Below are positions 39,041 to 50,600 of a stretch of 64,000 nucleotides of DNA, one piece after another. This DNA comes from Symbiodinium microadriaticum (lineage: Eukaryota; Sar; Dinophyceae; Suessiales; Symbiodiniaceae), in the NCBI GenBank assembly GCA_001939145.1, contig LSRX01000130.1:570199-634198 (forward strand), in the 5' to 3' direction. Every line of letters starts with the position of its first letter. Positions within the stretch are counted from its first letter, which is position 1. The translations under genes and the position numbers were made by a program. Below the pieces are notes generated by a model, which was given only the letters and a program-made list of their open reading frames with translations, had not been told where the DNA came from and made no database searches.

Positions 39041-39144
39041 GGGGCTTTCCGAAATTAGGGGACCCTAATATGGTGCCCTAAATAGTAGGATCCTTATTCT
39101 GAGGACCCCAAAATTAAGGTACCCCCCTATTTTCGGAAACTCCC
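39041..39144. mobile_element. MITE-like element, family D, copy 2
   Basis: GGGGCTTTCCGAAATTAGGGGACCC and, inverted, CCCCCCTATTTTCGGAAACTCCC. The interior has CCTAAATAGTAGGATCC. Confidence 0.75.
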
Positions 39145-40148
39145 ATCTAGAACCACCACCGGGCACATGGTATGCCCCATGGCGCGAGACAGAAACTTTC
39201 CGATGAGATGAAGCTGGTTTAAACAAGTTGCTGTCATTCGGATGTTGTGATAACCCTCGGTGATAGAGGGCTTGGGCGAGGAAGCTACTGTATAGCGGAC
39301 TCGAGCCGCGCAATGACCGCTTGCAATGCGCATGGAATTGCTGTGACACAACTTGGAGGAGTCTCGTGGGATCATCCGCCCGCTGCATGGCAAAACCAAG
39401 CCCCGCTTTGGGCTGCCAAAGTTGTTCGGCATCGTTCTGGTCTAACACAGACATCCCATGAACTGAAGACCGCCTCCGTGTTCCTAAACCCTACATTCTA
39501 ATCATGGATCGGCAGTCGAAAAATGTGCCCCTGTAAAGCCCCTAACGTTGGTTCAGCTGCCCAGCATGAAGGGATTGGGGCTTTCAGCTCAGGGCTTAGT
39601 TTAGGGAATTGCTTTTGTTTTTTTCCCACCCGCTTCGCTGACTAGGGAATTGCTTTTAGGGTTCAGGGTTTAGGGTTTCTTAAGGTTCTGAATCACAGCG
39701 TTTCAGGCTGAGGCCTTGCATTTAGGAAGTTTAGGCCTTCGAGTTGGGTTTGAGGGGGCCAAGCTTGGGAAGCCGCCTTCTGCACAACATCGCGCTTGGC
39801 TTTGATGTCTTCGAAAGTGTTGGTCATCTCATCGTAGTAGCCTTGTTTGCTAGGCACTCTAGAAGCCCCTTAGTACAAGGACTCCACTTTTTCCTTGTGT
39901 TTCGTTAGCAGTTAAGATTAGAAGAGAACTGAAAGAGAAGCAACAGACTAAACACTATGCTCAGCAACCTTGTTGACGAAATTACTGGAGGTTATGCTCA
40001 TAGCGTGGCCCCGGATTCTCTACCTCGTTTGTACTGGCAAGCTGGAGTGAAAACAATCTTCTCACGAGACCCTTGTTAACCGCTGAGGTCGTGCTCGTGT
40101 TCTTTATCGGGTCTCGTCTGCCCGTCTGGGGTCGTTGTTCTATCCATC

Positions 40149-40285
40149 GGCCCCTAAATAGTTCCTTTTTGGGATTACCTTATAGGAATTCTAAATCTGG
40201 ACCACAAAAAGGTAAACCCCTAAACCCCTAAACCCTAAACCCCTAAACCCTATAGACCACAAAAAAGGAACTACTTAGGGGCCTA
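40149..40285. mobile_element. MITE-like element, family A, copy 2 (with telomere-like insert)
   Basis: Same TIRs as the copy at 284-364 (GGCCCCTAAATAGTTCC and GGAACTACTTAGGGGCC) in inverted orientation. A CCCTAAA-type array of about 40 nt at 40215-40254 interrupts it, between two copies of GACCACAAAAA. Confidence 0.85.
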
Positions 40286-40618
40286 TGGGTAGAGCGTCAT
40301 CTTTGAGCTCTACTACAGGGCCTGGTGCTTGACAGCATGATATCAATCCGAAACCCACAACCCAAATCCCTATACCACCCCCTAACACCCCAAAGCCATA
40401 AAGCCTGAAAAGCTTTAAATCCTAAACCCCTAAACTTTAAACCCTAAAACCCCCAAAGCCATGAACCCAACTTCTCAACTGCAGGCTCACCTGGGCTTTT
40501 ATGTCGCGCAGGCTAGAGCTCCAAGCTTGCCACCTATAGGGGGCCCCCATCCCTGGGATCCTTTCAGGGTTCCTTTAACGGGTTCTATAAGGGATCGATT
40601 AGAAGGGTTCTATAATAT

Positions 40619-40722
40619 AAGGGCCCGAGTAATTTAGACTAGGGGTTTGGGGCGTCTTAAATTTTATACGGAAATCAGAACAAGGAATATCTAAACAGTA
40701 TTGGTAACTGTCTGGCCCCTAT
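40619..40722. mobile_element. MITE-like element, family C, copy 4 (diverged)
   Basis: AAGGGCCCGAGTAATTTAGACTAGGGG at the left and CTGGCCCCTATATTA at the right. Lies just downstream of the large ORF's stop on the minus strand. Confidence 0.45.
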
Positions 40723-40943
40723 ATTACACTTCTTGCAGTTGTGTGCTTTGCTGGGCTTGAAGGTAAACTTCCGCTCTCCAAGAGCACAACTTGTGTTTTT
40801 TTTTAACCGGACCTTTTTCCACCGCAATCCACAGTAGAAAGTCTTGCGACCAGGTCGTTTCCTTTGAAAGATAGGCCACGAAACAGCAAACACCGACACA
40901 CATCACTCCTCGCACCATCGGACGACGATCACTCTGTCACCCC

Positions 40944-43900
40944 TCACCCGTCTTGTTTCGGTCCATGAAGATTTTGTGCACCTGGATCACCTTCACCCTC
41001 TCCAGGAACAGGCATGTTGTGAAGATAGTTCGCAGCTCTCAAGACCAAGAAGTTCTCGAAACCACCAGGTTCGCCTCCTTGTGCACAGTCACGATGTTCC
41101 CGTTCTGCATACTCAAGGCGAAGCTGCTCCGCAAACACCTCGATCTCTGCCATCGTCACGGGGTCCAGTAGGCTGTCCCCCTGAGCACCCCAAGGTACGG
41201 TGGCCGAGGCTTCCACACCTTCTTCTTGACCGGCATTGTCACCTGGCATGCTTTCCGTATCAAGACATGTCTCCCGCATTGTAGGTCGGTGTACTTCCTG
41301 TTGTTCATGGAGTTGCGTATCCTTGCCCCTTTCCACCGATGCATCAGCCGCCTCCGCCGGCGTCTTCTGCACCTCCACAGTCGTGGCATTGCTATCTTTA
41401 GACTCATCCTCGTTCACGTTCGCGTTGTCTTGGTGTGACTGGTTTTGTACCGGCTCCAAGCGGAGACACACTTGAAGTCCCTGTGATCCATCCCATCCAT
41501 TTGTGGGGCAAGCCATTGAAGCCCTCGCCACCGACGAGGACGATGTCGAACCTCCGAAATGGACCTCCAAATGAAGTCTTCTCTTGCGGGTGCCACCATT
41601 GTTCATCTCATCCCACATAGCCCAGTCCTCCCACTGTTGGTAGGCCCTCGCTTCTGCAGCCGCCGGCGTTCGCTCCTGTCTGTCCTCACCCTGTGCATCC
41701 ATATAGGCATCCCACTGCTCCTGCGCTCGGTCCTGGTCGGCCTGTGACTCCAGGTCATGTTCCACTTCCTGTACCTCTCTGGGCGTCATACATCTCAGTG
41801 GTTCCGAGGGTGCACTGTTGAGGTCATGGTTCAGCGCGCCATACAGGTCCACCCACCAGCCTTCCACAAAGTCGTAATCTTCCTGGGTTCCGAAGTGCAC
41901 CTCCACCAAGTTGGGGTCAACATGGCTCGCCAGTGTTGCTTCTGCATCTTGTATTAGCTCGTGAAGACCAGTTCTGCTGGTAACAGCAATGCCAAAGGCT
42001 CGTGTGAGCACCAGCAACGCTTTGGCTCGACGTGACGCCTCCTTGGTTCCGAGGCTGCACAACCTGAAGTTCAGGCCCTGCAGGACGACTCTGGTTCGCC
42101 CCTGTTGTCCAAGCATCCGGGTGAGCGTCTTTTGCATCAAGTTGGTCTCGTCCCCTTCCACGCCATCCACGGCCACGATTTCTCCTTCCGGTGTCCTCAC
42201 GCATCTGCATCCATAGCGGTCTCCTGCTATCCACTGCGCCGCCATCACCCCCATCGGGTGTGGGAGAGCCCAAGAAGGCTTGTTGTTCACCCTCCACCAT
42301 CTGCTTCGTTGCTTGGGCTCCCCTTTCTCCTGCATTTTCATGAAGAAGTTCCAAAGGTCTGTCTCCGCTTCCGCAATGGCTCTCATCTGCTGGGGCGGGA
42401 TCACATTCTCATACGTCACATCCATGGCCAAATGCCCACCCAAGAAGTCCAAGAGCACGTTGGAGAAAGCGTCGTACTCAGCCACTCCCCTGGCTCTTAT
42501 TGTTTGGGCTGCCCACAGCCAGGCATTCCTGGAGACCATGTGCATGTTCCCGCTTTCCAGCACTTTGTCAGTGACCTCTTTCCACCACCCCTGTCTCACA
42601 ACTTCAAGACCAGGATACTCTGGGTGAGCTTCACCCCGTTCGCCATGATGTTTATTCCATTTGGCCTGCTCCTCATCCGGTGCCACCGAGGAGGGGCCAG
42701 GTCTTGTACTCGAAGTGGAGCTTGAGGAGGAGCTGGACGAGGATGAGGAGGATGCCGATGGACTCAGGGCCACGCCATTTTGTACCAGGACCACTGTTCC
42801 CCAGTCTTCCCTGTACTCTCCGCCCGGGTCCTTATGCGAGAATTCCGCGTTGGTTTGCAGCCACATAGTGCTATCACTGTCGCCCTCATCCGTATCTGTT
42901 GGGTCGATCACCACTTCCACTGTTTCATCATCTTCGGTGGCTTCCCGCGGCCCTCTGGTGTCGTCCCCATGTGCTGCCGCCCTCGGGACGCTCCGTTCCC
43001 GGCCCGGTCTTTCCCTCGAGGTTCCGGCCGGAGGGTGCGTTGCCACTCTCCCTCCATCCCTGGACGAGGTAGGTGCCTCATCACTTCTCGGACACGAGGG
43101 TGTCGTGGAGGTTCTCAACAGCTCTAGGACCTCGTCTTGCACCTCGTTGAGGCACACGGGTAGGCTTCGCCGAAGTAACCCAATAGCTCGCGGTGGCATG
43201 TCTGCTAGAGCTGCCCGTATGCGAGTCTGCACTGCTTCAGAGATCGACGTTGGGAGGCTATCGGTCGGTTCTTCAGAGAGGCCCAGAAGGCTTAGCCACA
43301 GGTCAATTGCCTCTTCCGTCGTGGTGGGGGCAGCTGGAGCATGCACTGTAGAAGTAGGAGGGTTGTGGAAGGCTCCCTCCGGTGTGAGCCACACCGTACT
43401 CTCAGTGACCACCGGCCTTCGAGCCGCTGTTCTCCTGGGAGTCCTGGAGGTATCAGAAGTAGTCACCACCAAGGATGCCACCTCATGTTCATCATGATCA
43501 CTTTCTCCCGCTTCCGGCTCCAAACTTCTCTTGCTCCCCTTTTTTGTGGCACTCTTCTCTGGGCTCAGGACCGTACCTTGGTTCCCATCTCCATCACAGG
43601 CGACAGCAGACGTCTGTGAACTACCTCCGTCACCACGCGATGATTCTCCCCTTTGCGGTCCACCACTTACTTCACTGGAGTTCACCTGCGGGGGCTGCAT
43701 CCGCAGCAGGTGTTCCCGCCGCCTCTCAGCAGCCGCTTGTGCCCTGTAGTAATTTCTAGCTCTGGCACTTGCAGCTCGGTAGATGCCCATCTCAAGCAAC
43801 CTCACGGTGTCCATCCAGCCCTCCGACAACTCGATGCCTCCACGACGACGGTGTCGCAAGCTGTTTTTCACACAGACATCAATCGCCTGGTAGGTGCAGC

Positions 43901-44354
43901 CAATATAACACCTGTCCACCAGGCTTTCACCTCTGGGGGCCTCCAGAGCTTCCCTGAGCCTGTATGCCACTTCGCCCGCAATGGCTTCCTCCCCTACTTG
44001 CACAAGCTGTTCGAGGGTTCTTCGGATTTCATATGTGGCATCCTCCTTCATGTGCATCCAGTCTTCCATGGGCTGCTCTTCAATCCGGGTCATGGCTGCG
44101 CTGCTCTCCCAGCCAAGGGCCGGGTCGGTGTGCTGTGTATACAAAGTTTGAAAGGTTGACGAGGACGCAGGCGAAGTCAGCTCCTGTGCATTCTGCATCC
44201 CAGGGTGGGTCGCAGACGAGCAGTCTTCCCCGCCGTTGTCCAGCGCTGTTGCCTTAGGCATTTGCGCACGAATATGGATGTCATGGATCAAAGTGAGCGA
44301 GAAGGCGATCGTCACGATCCGGCCCTCCGCGACGCCGAAAGGAAACCGCAACAT
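40944..44354 (-). CDS. Large intronless acidic/Ser-rich ORF of unknown function (possibly a retroelement or multicopy protein)
   Basis: About 1,136 codons without an intron or stop, from ATG 44354 (another in-frame ATG at 44261 gives MPKATALDNGG). I do not recognise a catalytic motif. Visible parts: an Arg/Ala/Glu-rich helical N-terminal third; a long disordered acidic and Thr/Pro-rich part with a Ser run near residues 540-555; a more ordered middle (WWKEVTDKVLESGNMHMVS, GWWVDLYGALNHDLN); then a Gln/Glu-rich helical stretch (EDWAMWDEMNNGG, RKRRLHLEVHFGGS) and a disordered acidic C-terminus. The lack of introns contrasts with the other genes here. The combination suggests a retrotransposon-borne gag-like protein or a retroposed multicopy gene, but no RT, integrase or zinc knuckle is seen. 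Upstream lies a TTTAGGG block (44381-44450). About 140 nt past the stop is an A9 run on the coding strand (40797-40806). Confidence 0.7.
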   Translation of the reverse strand: MLRFPFGVAEGRIVTIAFSLTLIHDIHIRAQMPKATALDNGGEDCSSATHPGMQNAQELTSPASSSTFQTLYTQHTDPALGWESSAAMTRIEEQPMEDWMHMKEDATYEIRRTLEQLVQVGEEAIAGEVAYRLREALEAPRGESLVDRCYIGCTYQAIDVCVKNSLRHRRRGGIELSEGWMDTVRLLEMGIYRAASARARNYYRAQAAAERRREHLLRMQPPQVNSSEVSGGPQRGESSRGDGGSSQTSAVACDGDGNQGTVLSPEKSATKKGSKRSLEPEAGESDHDEHEVASLVVTTSDTSRTPRRTAARRPVVTESTVWLTPEGAFHNPPTSTVHAPAAPTTTEEAIDLWLSLLGLSEEPTDSLPTSISEAVQTRIRAALADMPPRAIGLLRRSLPVCLNEVQDEVLELLRTSTTPSCPRSDEAPTSSRDGGRVATHPPAGTSRERPGRERSVPRAAAHGDDTRGPREATEDDETVEVVIDPTDTDEGDSDSTMWLQTNAEFSHKDPGGEYREDWGTVVLVQNGVALSPSASSSSSSSSSSSSTSSTRPGPSSVAPDEEQAKWNKHHGERGEAHPEYPGLEVVRQGWWKEVTDKVLESGNMHMVSRNAWLWAAQTIRARGVAEYDAFSNVLLDFLGGHLAMDVTYENVIPPQQMRAIAEAETDLWNFFMKMQEKGEPKQRSRWWRVNNKPSWALPHPMGVMAAQWIAGDRYGCRCVRTPEGEIVAVDGVEGDETNLMQKTLTRMLGQQGRTRVVLQGLNFRLCSLGTKEASRRAKALLVLTRAFGIAVTSRTGLHELIQDAEATLASHVDPNLVEVHFGTQEDYDFVEGWWVDLYGALNHDLNSAPSEPLRCMTPREVQEVEHDLESQADQDRAQEQWDAYMDAQGEDRQERTPAAAEARAYQQWEDWAMWDEMNNGGTRKRRLHLEVHFGGSTSSSSVARASMACPTNGWDGSQGLQVCLRLEPVQNQSHQDNANVNEDESKDSNATTVEVQKTPAEAADASVERGKDTQLHEQQEVHRPTMRETCLDTESMPGDNAGQEEGVEASATVPWGAQGDSLLDPVTMAEIEVFAEQLRLEYAEREHRDCAQGGEPGGFENFLVLRAANYLHNMPVPGEGEGDPGAQNLHGPKQDG

Positions 44355-44380
44355 GGCCACGTCAAGGGTTAAGCGACAAC

Positions 44381-44468
44381 TTGGGGTTTAGGGTTTAGGG
44401 GTTTAGGGTTTAGGGTTTAGGGGTTTAGGGTTTAGGGTTTAGGCTTGCTACCGCTTTTGGTTAGGGTT
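44381..44468 (+). repeat. TTTAGGG cluster upstream of the large ORF
   Basis: At least eight TTTAGGG / TTTAGGGG units, among the best preserved in the window, beginning 27 nt before the ORF's ATG on the opposite side. Confidence 0.85.
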
Positions 44469-46020
44469 TGAGCTGCGTTTGCGGTGGAATAGAGAGTGCT
44501 ACACCGCACTGCCGTACAAATATCAAGGCCTTCTTCCCTGAGCAGTCCTGACATGACAATACAAAACAAACCGTATAAGACGAGATATTCTTATGGTCTG
44601 CGACTCAGGGAACACCGACTTAACAAACAACATCTGCCTACTGGGATTCCGTTTGAAGCTCCGGGCCATCCAAAGCACCCAGCGTCAATTCATGAATCCT
44701 ACCGGGTTTAGGTTTTAGAATCCTACCTAGAGGGTGTAAGGTTGTGGGAGACAAGGTAAGAACCCAAAAACCTGCACACCATAAGAAATGACCTCGTGGA
44801 GGTTTCGTCAAGCGGCCTTTCCGTGCCAGCACGTCCATAACCTGAGAGGCTTTCTGGGATCCTGCGGAGCTTTGGGCCATAAACCGCAGAATGTTCAGAA
44901 CCTCTGCAGGTTTTGTTATGCCCTCTGAAGGCTTCAGATTGGGGTTCAGGGGTTTAGGGTCCCATGCTCTAGCGGTTCCGCGTTGAGGGTTTAGGGGGCT
45001 GCTCATAATCACGTGCGAAGTATGTCTATTGTGGTGGCACTGTGGTGAAAGCACACCTGGATAAAAACTGCGTTGACACGACAAGTATTGCCACGGTTAC
45101 TACAGATACTTCTGCTGTAGGATATACAAGAGGATCTCGTTGTAGCTGAACACAGACATCCTTACAGCTGCTAAGTTGTAAGACGTTGGCAAGATCATGT
45201 GGGCAGTTGGCGCTGCGAGAAAAAGCACAGGAGGAAAAGCACAGTGGTAAAGCCACGGCTAGACTAAAGAGAAGGCAGGCAACTCGAGTAAGAACAGCTG
45301 CAGGGACACGATTGCAACTAAAATCTGGATCGAAAATCCGATGCCTTCAGGTCTGAGGAAGTAAAGAAAATCTCGCAAAAAGCCAAGCAACCTCCCTATG
45401 CCTCGGCTGCTTCGGCATGGCTCCAGAGGCTGTATGTCCAACTTTGGGACGTTTCGTGCGACCCGGCTGAGAGGTGGGGCACCGGCTGCAGCCGCTGCGG
45501 GATGCAACATCATGCAACCTTGTTGGGTTTGGGATTGATATAGGATCTCAGGACCTACTCCCCACTTCAGGCCGCATGCGCTCAACCCCAAACCCCCGAC
45601 ATACAATAACCCCCAGACCTAAAATCTGAGGAGGAGCTCTTGCTCGCTCTTATGTTTCATACTAGTGGGGCTGCTTCAAGGCTGAGAGGTTGGGGTCTCG
45701 ACAGATTCTATATGCCGGAACGGAACATACTGGCCCCTGCACAAGCACCGGATCCAGAGTTCGAAGGCGACTAAGGTGAAAAGCTTCGCACCTGCACCTG
45801 CCGTTGAGGCAAAAAGCAATATTGCACTCCCGCAGCCCAGCTAGTACTTTGGATAGCCACCTCGACTCCTAGCTGCTCAAGCTGCATGGAGAAGGCCTTA
45901 ACTTGGCCGTGGTTAGCCTTTGCCCTACAGAAAGCAAAGCTCGACTTTCTGCGCTGGCATGTTCGATTCCAGGCATAGACAGTCAAGCCATTACCCTGTT
46001 TGGGATACGTACTAGAGCAT

Positions 46021-46076
46021 CATACATACATACATACATACATACATACATACATACATACATACATACATACATG

Positions 46077-46128
<52 letters not shown>
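46021..46128. repeat. (ACAT)n microsatellite
   Basis: Two long ACAT runs split by GTTACATAC. Confidence 0.95.
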
Positions 46129-46129
<1 letters not shown>

Positions 46130-47159
46130 AATAAATATATACAGATACATGCGTATCCACATACATCCATACATTCATGCATACGCACAGACATACATTA
46201 CCACGTGCTATATTTTGAAAACATCTCACTGGCACGAGGTAGCCCCGGTTCCCACAACTATCATACAACCGGCGGGGGGACTTCGCCTCACAGTTCCCTT
46301 GCTGAGGGATAGGATCTGCACCTGACCGTGAAGTTCGAGCGATGGGCAAGCTTATTCTTGGGGGGGGGAGGGGTTTGCAAGAGGCATGCTGTTACTTCTC
46401 GGCGGACTTCGCGCCAGAGCCAGCACTTATTAGTTAGCCACCTGTCTCCACACAGTCTGCATACAGTTGGGTGCCGGGTATTACTGCTCACTTATAATCC
46501 TTATACAGTCTACACTCCCACCAGATCCCACCAGAGCGAAGCCAGCGCAAGCAGACATACGCCCATATCCATACTCATCCACGATTTTAGGATCTTGCCC
46601 CTGGTGCCTCCCCAAAAGTACATGCCCTCACTTCTGAACCCCTCAAGAAAAAATGCTCACACGCCCCACAACAGCGCTAAAGGCTTGCCAAAGCACAATG
46701 AGCCCATGCGGAGCTGTTTCCGTCATGGCAGCACTCTGCACGTAAAGGCTTCGGATGCAGGCTTCAGGGGCCTCAACCCCTCAAGTAAGAGCTGTGTAGT
46801 CCTACTGCTGCTCTTGATGCATCCACGAAAGCAGCTAGGAGGACAGCAGGCCTACCATACCCACATTCTCTCTTGAAGGAAGGAAAGGCTGCGGTTGTAC
46901 CAGTGTTCGGGAGTACAGAGTGGACGCCGGCTTTTGCGGTGGTGATGACGGCCCATGCAACTCAAGGGTTGTCTGCATGGTTGTTACTGGGCCTCTGCTT
47001 CTGCCGACTCATGTATGATGTGTTTCACCTTTGTGCTTCAAAAAGAGGCGGATGCTCCAATGAGGCGACGATACTGTAGCGGCTGCATACAGAAAAACAC
47101 TCGCGGCAACGAAAGAGTCCGGGCGGTCAATCGTTGAAACCGAATTCCGCAATACTACT

Positions 47160-47292
47160 GCCATAGTAGCATTAGCAGTCCCAGTAGCAGCAGTAGTAGG
47201 CAGCACTAGTCGTCATCGTCTTCGTCGTAGCAGTTGTAGTAATCCTCGTCGTCGTAGTAGGAGAGGTAGCAGTAGTGGTAGTAGTAGTAGTG

Positions 47293-47341
<49 letters not shown>

Positions 47342-47490
47342 TGGTGGTAGTAATAGCAGCAGTAGTTAGCTAGCCAACCCGCTCGCGGATTGGCTAGTTA
47401 GTCAGTTCGTTACTTAGTCAACTAGCTAGTTACAAGCAAGTAAGAAGGTAAGCAAGTAGCTAGCAGTCAGTAATTGTTAGTATTTAGCAG

Positions 47491-47529
<39 letters not shown>

Positions 47530-47600
47530 GTATAGTAGCAGTAGAAGTCGTAGCAGTAGTAGTCGTAGTAGTAGCACTCGTAGCAGTAGCGGTGGCGGTC
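47160..47600. repeat. (AGT)n microsatellite region
   Basis: Pure AGT runs at 47273-47335 and 47503-47530 inside a longer AGT/AGC/CGT-rich field. Confidence 0.9.
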
Positions 47601-50600
47601 GCGCCAGCATTAGTCATCGTCGACTGCTGCTGATACCGCAACTACCAAGATAAGAGCCTGAAGGCGACGAAACCACAGGAGGTTTAAACAAGGGCAAGCG
47701 AAGAGGTACCAACGGTTATGGCAGTAACACCGATGACCTCTTGAAGCAGTGTTGAAACGTTGTTAAGAAATCATGAAGAGAGCAGCGGACAAGCTTAGCC
47801 TCTTCGCCGGACGAGCCGGAGGAATATAAGGAACTAAGGATCGCAACTCGAGAAATTCGCCTTGACATGGAGTTCGGGACTTCGGTAATTTCAGGGTGCC
47901 CTTCGACGGTTCCATGTGGGCAGTCCACTGTGCTGAGATTACATTGAAGCCTCAAACTTCGATCAGCGCACGAGTCTCCGGGTATACCCCACCTGGTAAA
48001 AGCGCCAAACCCAGTTATCTTCTCAGAGTTCTTATGCCAAAGCAGCTGAACGCACAAATCATCAGAATGCGCATCATCCGTGTCATCCTAGTCGTCGTTA
48101 CCACGAGCAAGGCCATCCCCGTTTTCATCCCCAACATAATGAACTGGGTTCTGGCTCAGGAACTTAGTTTAAGTTACCATGAGAAGGGAACCATAATTAG
48201 TAGTTATCATAAATCCTCATTAGTATGGCAACACGTAACATGCATGAACTTCCTCAACCCCCAACCCTATTGTGGTAGCTGAAAATAAACCCCGTAACAC
48301 TGAACCCTAATCAAAGTGAACGGGTCAGGGCCCGACATGTTCCCTGTCGAAACTCCAGCGGGCCGATCCACAGCCTCAGAGGCTTCTATTATAATCATGC
48401 CAAATAGGGTTTTTGGTTTAGGGCTGAGGGTTTATAGTTATAAATTAAGTTAACAGCAAACAATAAAAATAGTACACGATAAACCGTATAGTAAAAATCT
48501 TACTTAACATCCAGAAGTAAACTATCAAAAATAACAATAAGCATAGTCAACACTATTGATAACAGAAACATACTGTAATGAGTGATAATAAGAACTTGAA
48601 CAGCGAAAAACTATAACGCTGATTCAAAATCACGTGCCTGCAAAGCTCCGTAGGCTGTTCTTTATGTTGGTTGAATGTTGACAACTGGTATTGCAATGGT
48701 GATGACTATTAGGAAGGCAATACCAATGAGACAACCAAGATTTAATTAACTTGTTATGCTTCCTATGGTTTTATTCTTCCGGTATGATTTACATTTATGA
48801 GCGCCGCATTATTTTTATTGGGGGTTCTTCGATCTTCTCTGAGACTCACACCTCAGCGAAGCCAGGCGAGGCTCTGCGTTGATCAGGTTTTAGGGTCTAT
48901 ACGCACTTCCGGAAGTGTTGCCGACTGCACAATCTGTTGAAACTGGGGCTGCGCCACGGGGCAGCGACAATGTCGAAGCTTTTCAAGTGATGCCATGCGG
49001 CCTGCTCTTCAGTATCCCCGTAAACCCAAAACCCGTACATCAACCTTCATAGCGCCATGGAGCCCGATAAAACTTAGCCCAGATTATAGAGTTATAGCCT
49101 TGCAACCCTGCTTAACTCACCCATAAACTTCATAAACCCCGAACTGGGATTCCAGGGTAGATCTGCCGCGGGCACATGACAGTCCGTCGCAAAGACTGAC
49201 CCAGAACTCTGAATAGTTGTATGGTTTGGGGTTGAAGTGGGGCATGCCACGACCAAGCATTCCCAAACCTGAACTGTTCACGGACCCGCGCCGCAGATCT
49301 TCCTCTCATCACATCTATAAAGCTAGAGATCTGAGGTTCACGCAGCGCGTGCGGCAGCTATAATCGCCTTAGCCAGCAGGTCTCAAGACCCGTAGAGAAT
49401 AGTTACACAAGCTAGAGGATCCTGTGAGAGAGCTCCTTCATAGAACAGCCTCTACAGCTACGCTTAGCTAGCCAGGGGCTCTGCAGGCTGCATGGTGGAC
49501 GATCGATGACTTTGATTGAGAAGAGCGAGATTTCTTTGTGACCGAAGTCTGCTGTTCCAAAACTACAATTGACACGCTATTTCTCCCCTCTAAGCATGGC
49601 CAAGCCTGGAAATCTTGATGCTTCCCTGTCTCCACACGACAGACTTTGCTTAGTGCAGGGGCCTGCGCAGGTAAAGGAGGTAAGGCTTTTGGCAAGTATT
49701 GTACAGGACATCAACATAGTCTATAAACAGGAAATATCAGGCCGGGAAACCAGAGCTGGCATAGTGTTTTGCAAACCTCTGTATCATTAGATTAGGCTTC
49801 TTATCTTCCGGGGGAATGTCGGTTCCGAAATCCACTTGGGCTTGGACTCTCAACTCGGTCTCTCTGCCGGCGAGTTCAGGCGACGACCAACCACTACTTT
49901 GAAGTGGGCTTAAGGTTTAGGGTTGGGCGCCAATGAAACACTTTTTCGCTTAGGGTTCGGGGTTGGGGTTTCATGCCAAGGGCCTTTTGATAGCTGTTGG
50001 TTTTGCACGACGACGCACGCCCTACACCCAGGGGCACGGACCTGTGCAAGGCTCCCGCACAGTGTGAAACACAACATGCCCAAACTCTGAATGCAAAAGT
50101 CAAAAGACCACGAACACCAGATCCCGAACTCCTGAAACCTTAGATTAAATCTACGCTCGAAACTCCTACGCCCTCTAAATCGCGACTATGCTGGCTCGAA
50201 GGATCCAAGCTCTTCTTTGCATACTCTTCGGCTTGGGGTCCCTGCCGCAATTTCGTCCACCTCGCCAGCGGGGCCTAAAACCTACAATCCCCAAATCAAC
50301 CAAAGCGGCTTCTTCGATGTGTTCCGTGGTATGGGGATGTTTTGGGCTGTTCAAGTCCTTACCCGAGAAGGCCTCAAACTCGCAATCCGAAGGCCGAAAC
50401 GTTTACAAGACCCTGCGTTTTGATGAGGGCTCGGCAGTGTTGCTAGCTTTCTGCTTGGCTCTAGCATCGTTGACAGGTCCTTCGAGACAATGCGGCCCAG
50501 GAAAAGGCCCGATCTCATCTTAACCGAACCCTGCTGGCCATGCTCGAAGACAGAAACGGAAGCATTCGCTGCTCGTTCGACCGACAACCGTTTGGTTGCG

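Larger units (their letters stand above)
27131..40943. other. Intergenic, repeat-rich; no firm gene
   Basis: Besides the listed repeats, a segment at 35250-36240 has open frames on both strands that look somewhat protein-like (minus strand DFASGFAGFTQLNFKGIRMC; plus strand PLKEIERTFSSTTSWGYPTW), but frames conflict and no family is recognised. A plus-strand ORF at 32061-32408 starts with a hydrophobic stretch (MYLASLLLTLFLSLMQSTES). All are left uncalled. Confidence 0.5.

Noticed and set aside
41000..44159. Plus-strand ORFs opposite the large ORF
   Set aside because: Shadow frames of the minus-strand 1,136-codon ORF, with no independent features.
45903..46194. ORFs with THTYI or CMYVCMYV repeats (also near 7475 and 8000)
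   Set aside because: Translations of (ACAT)n microsatellites on either strand.
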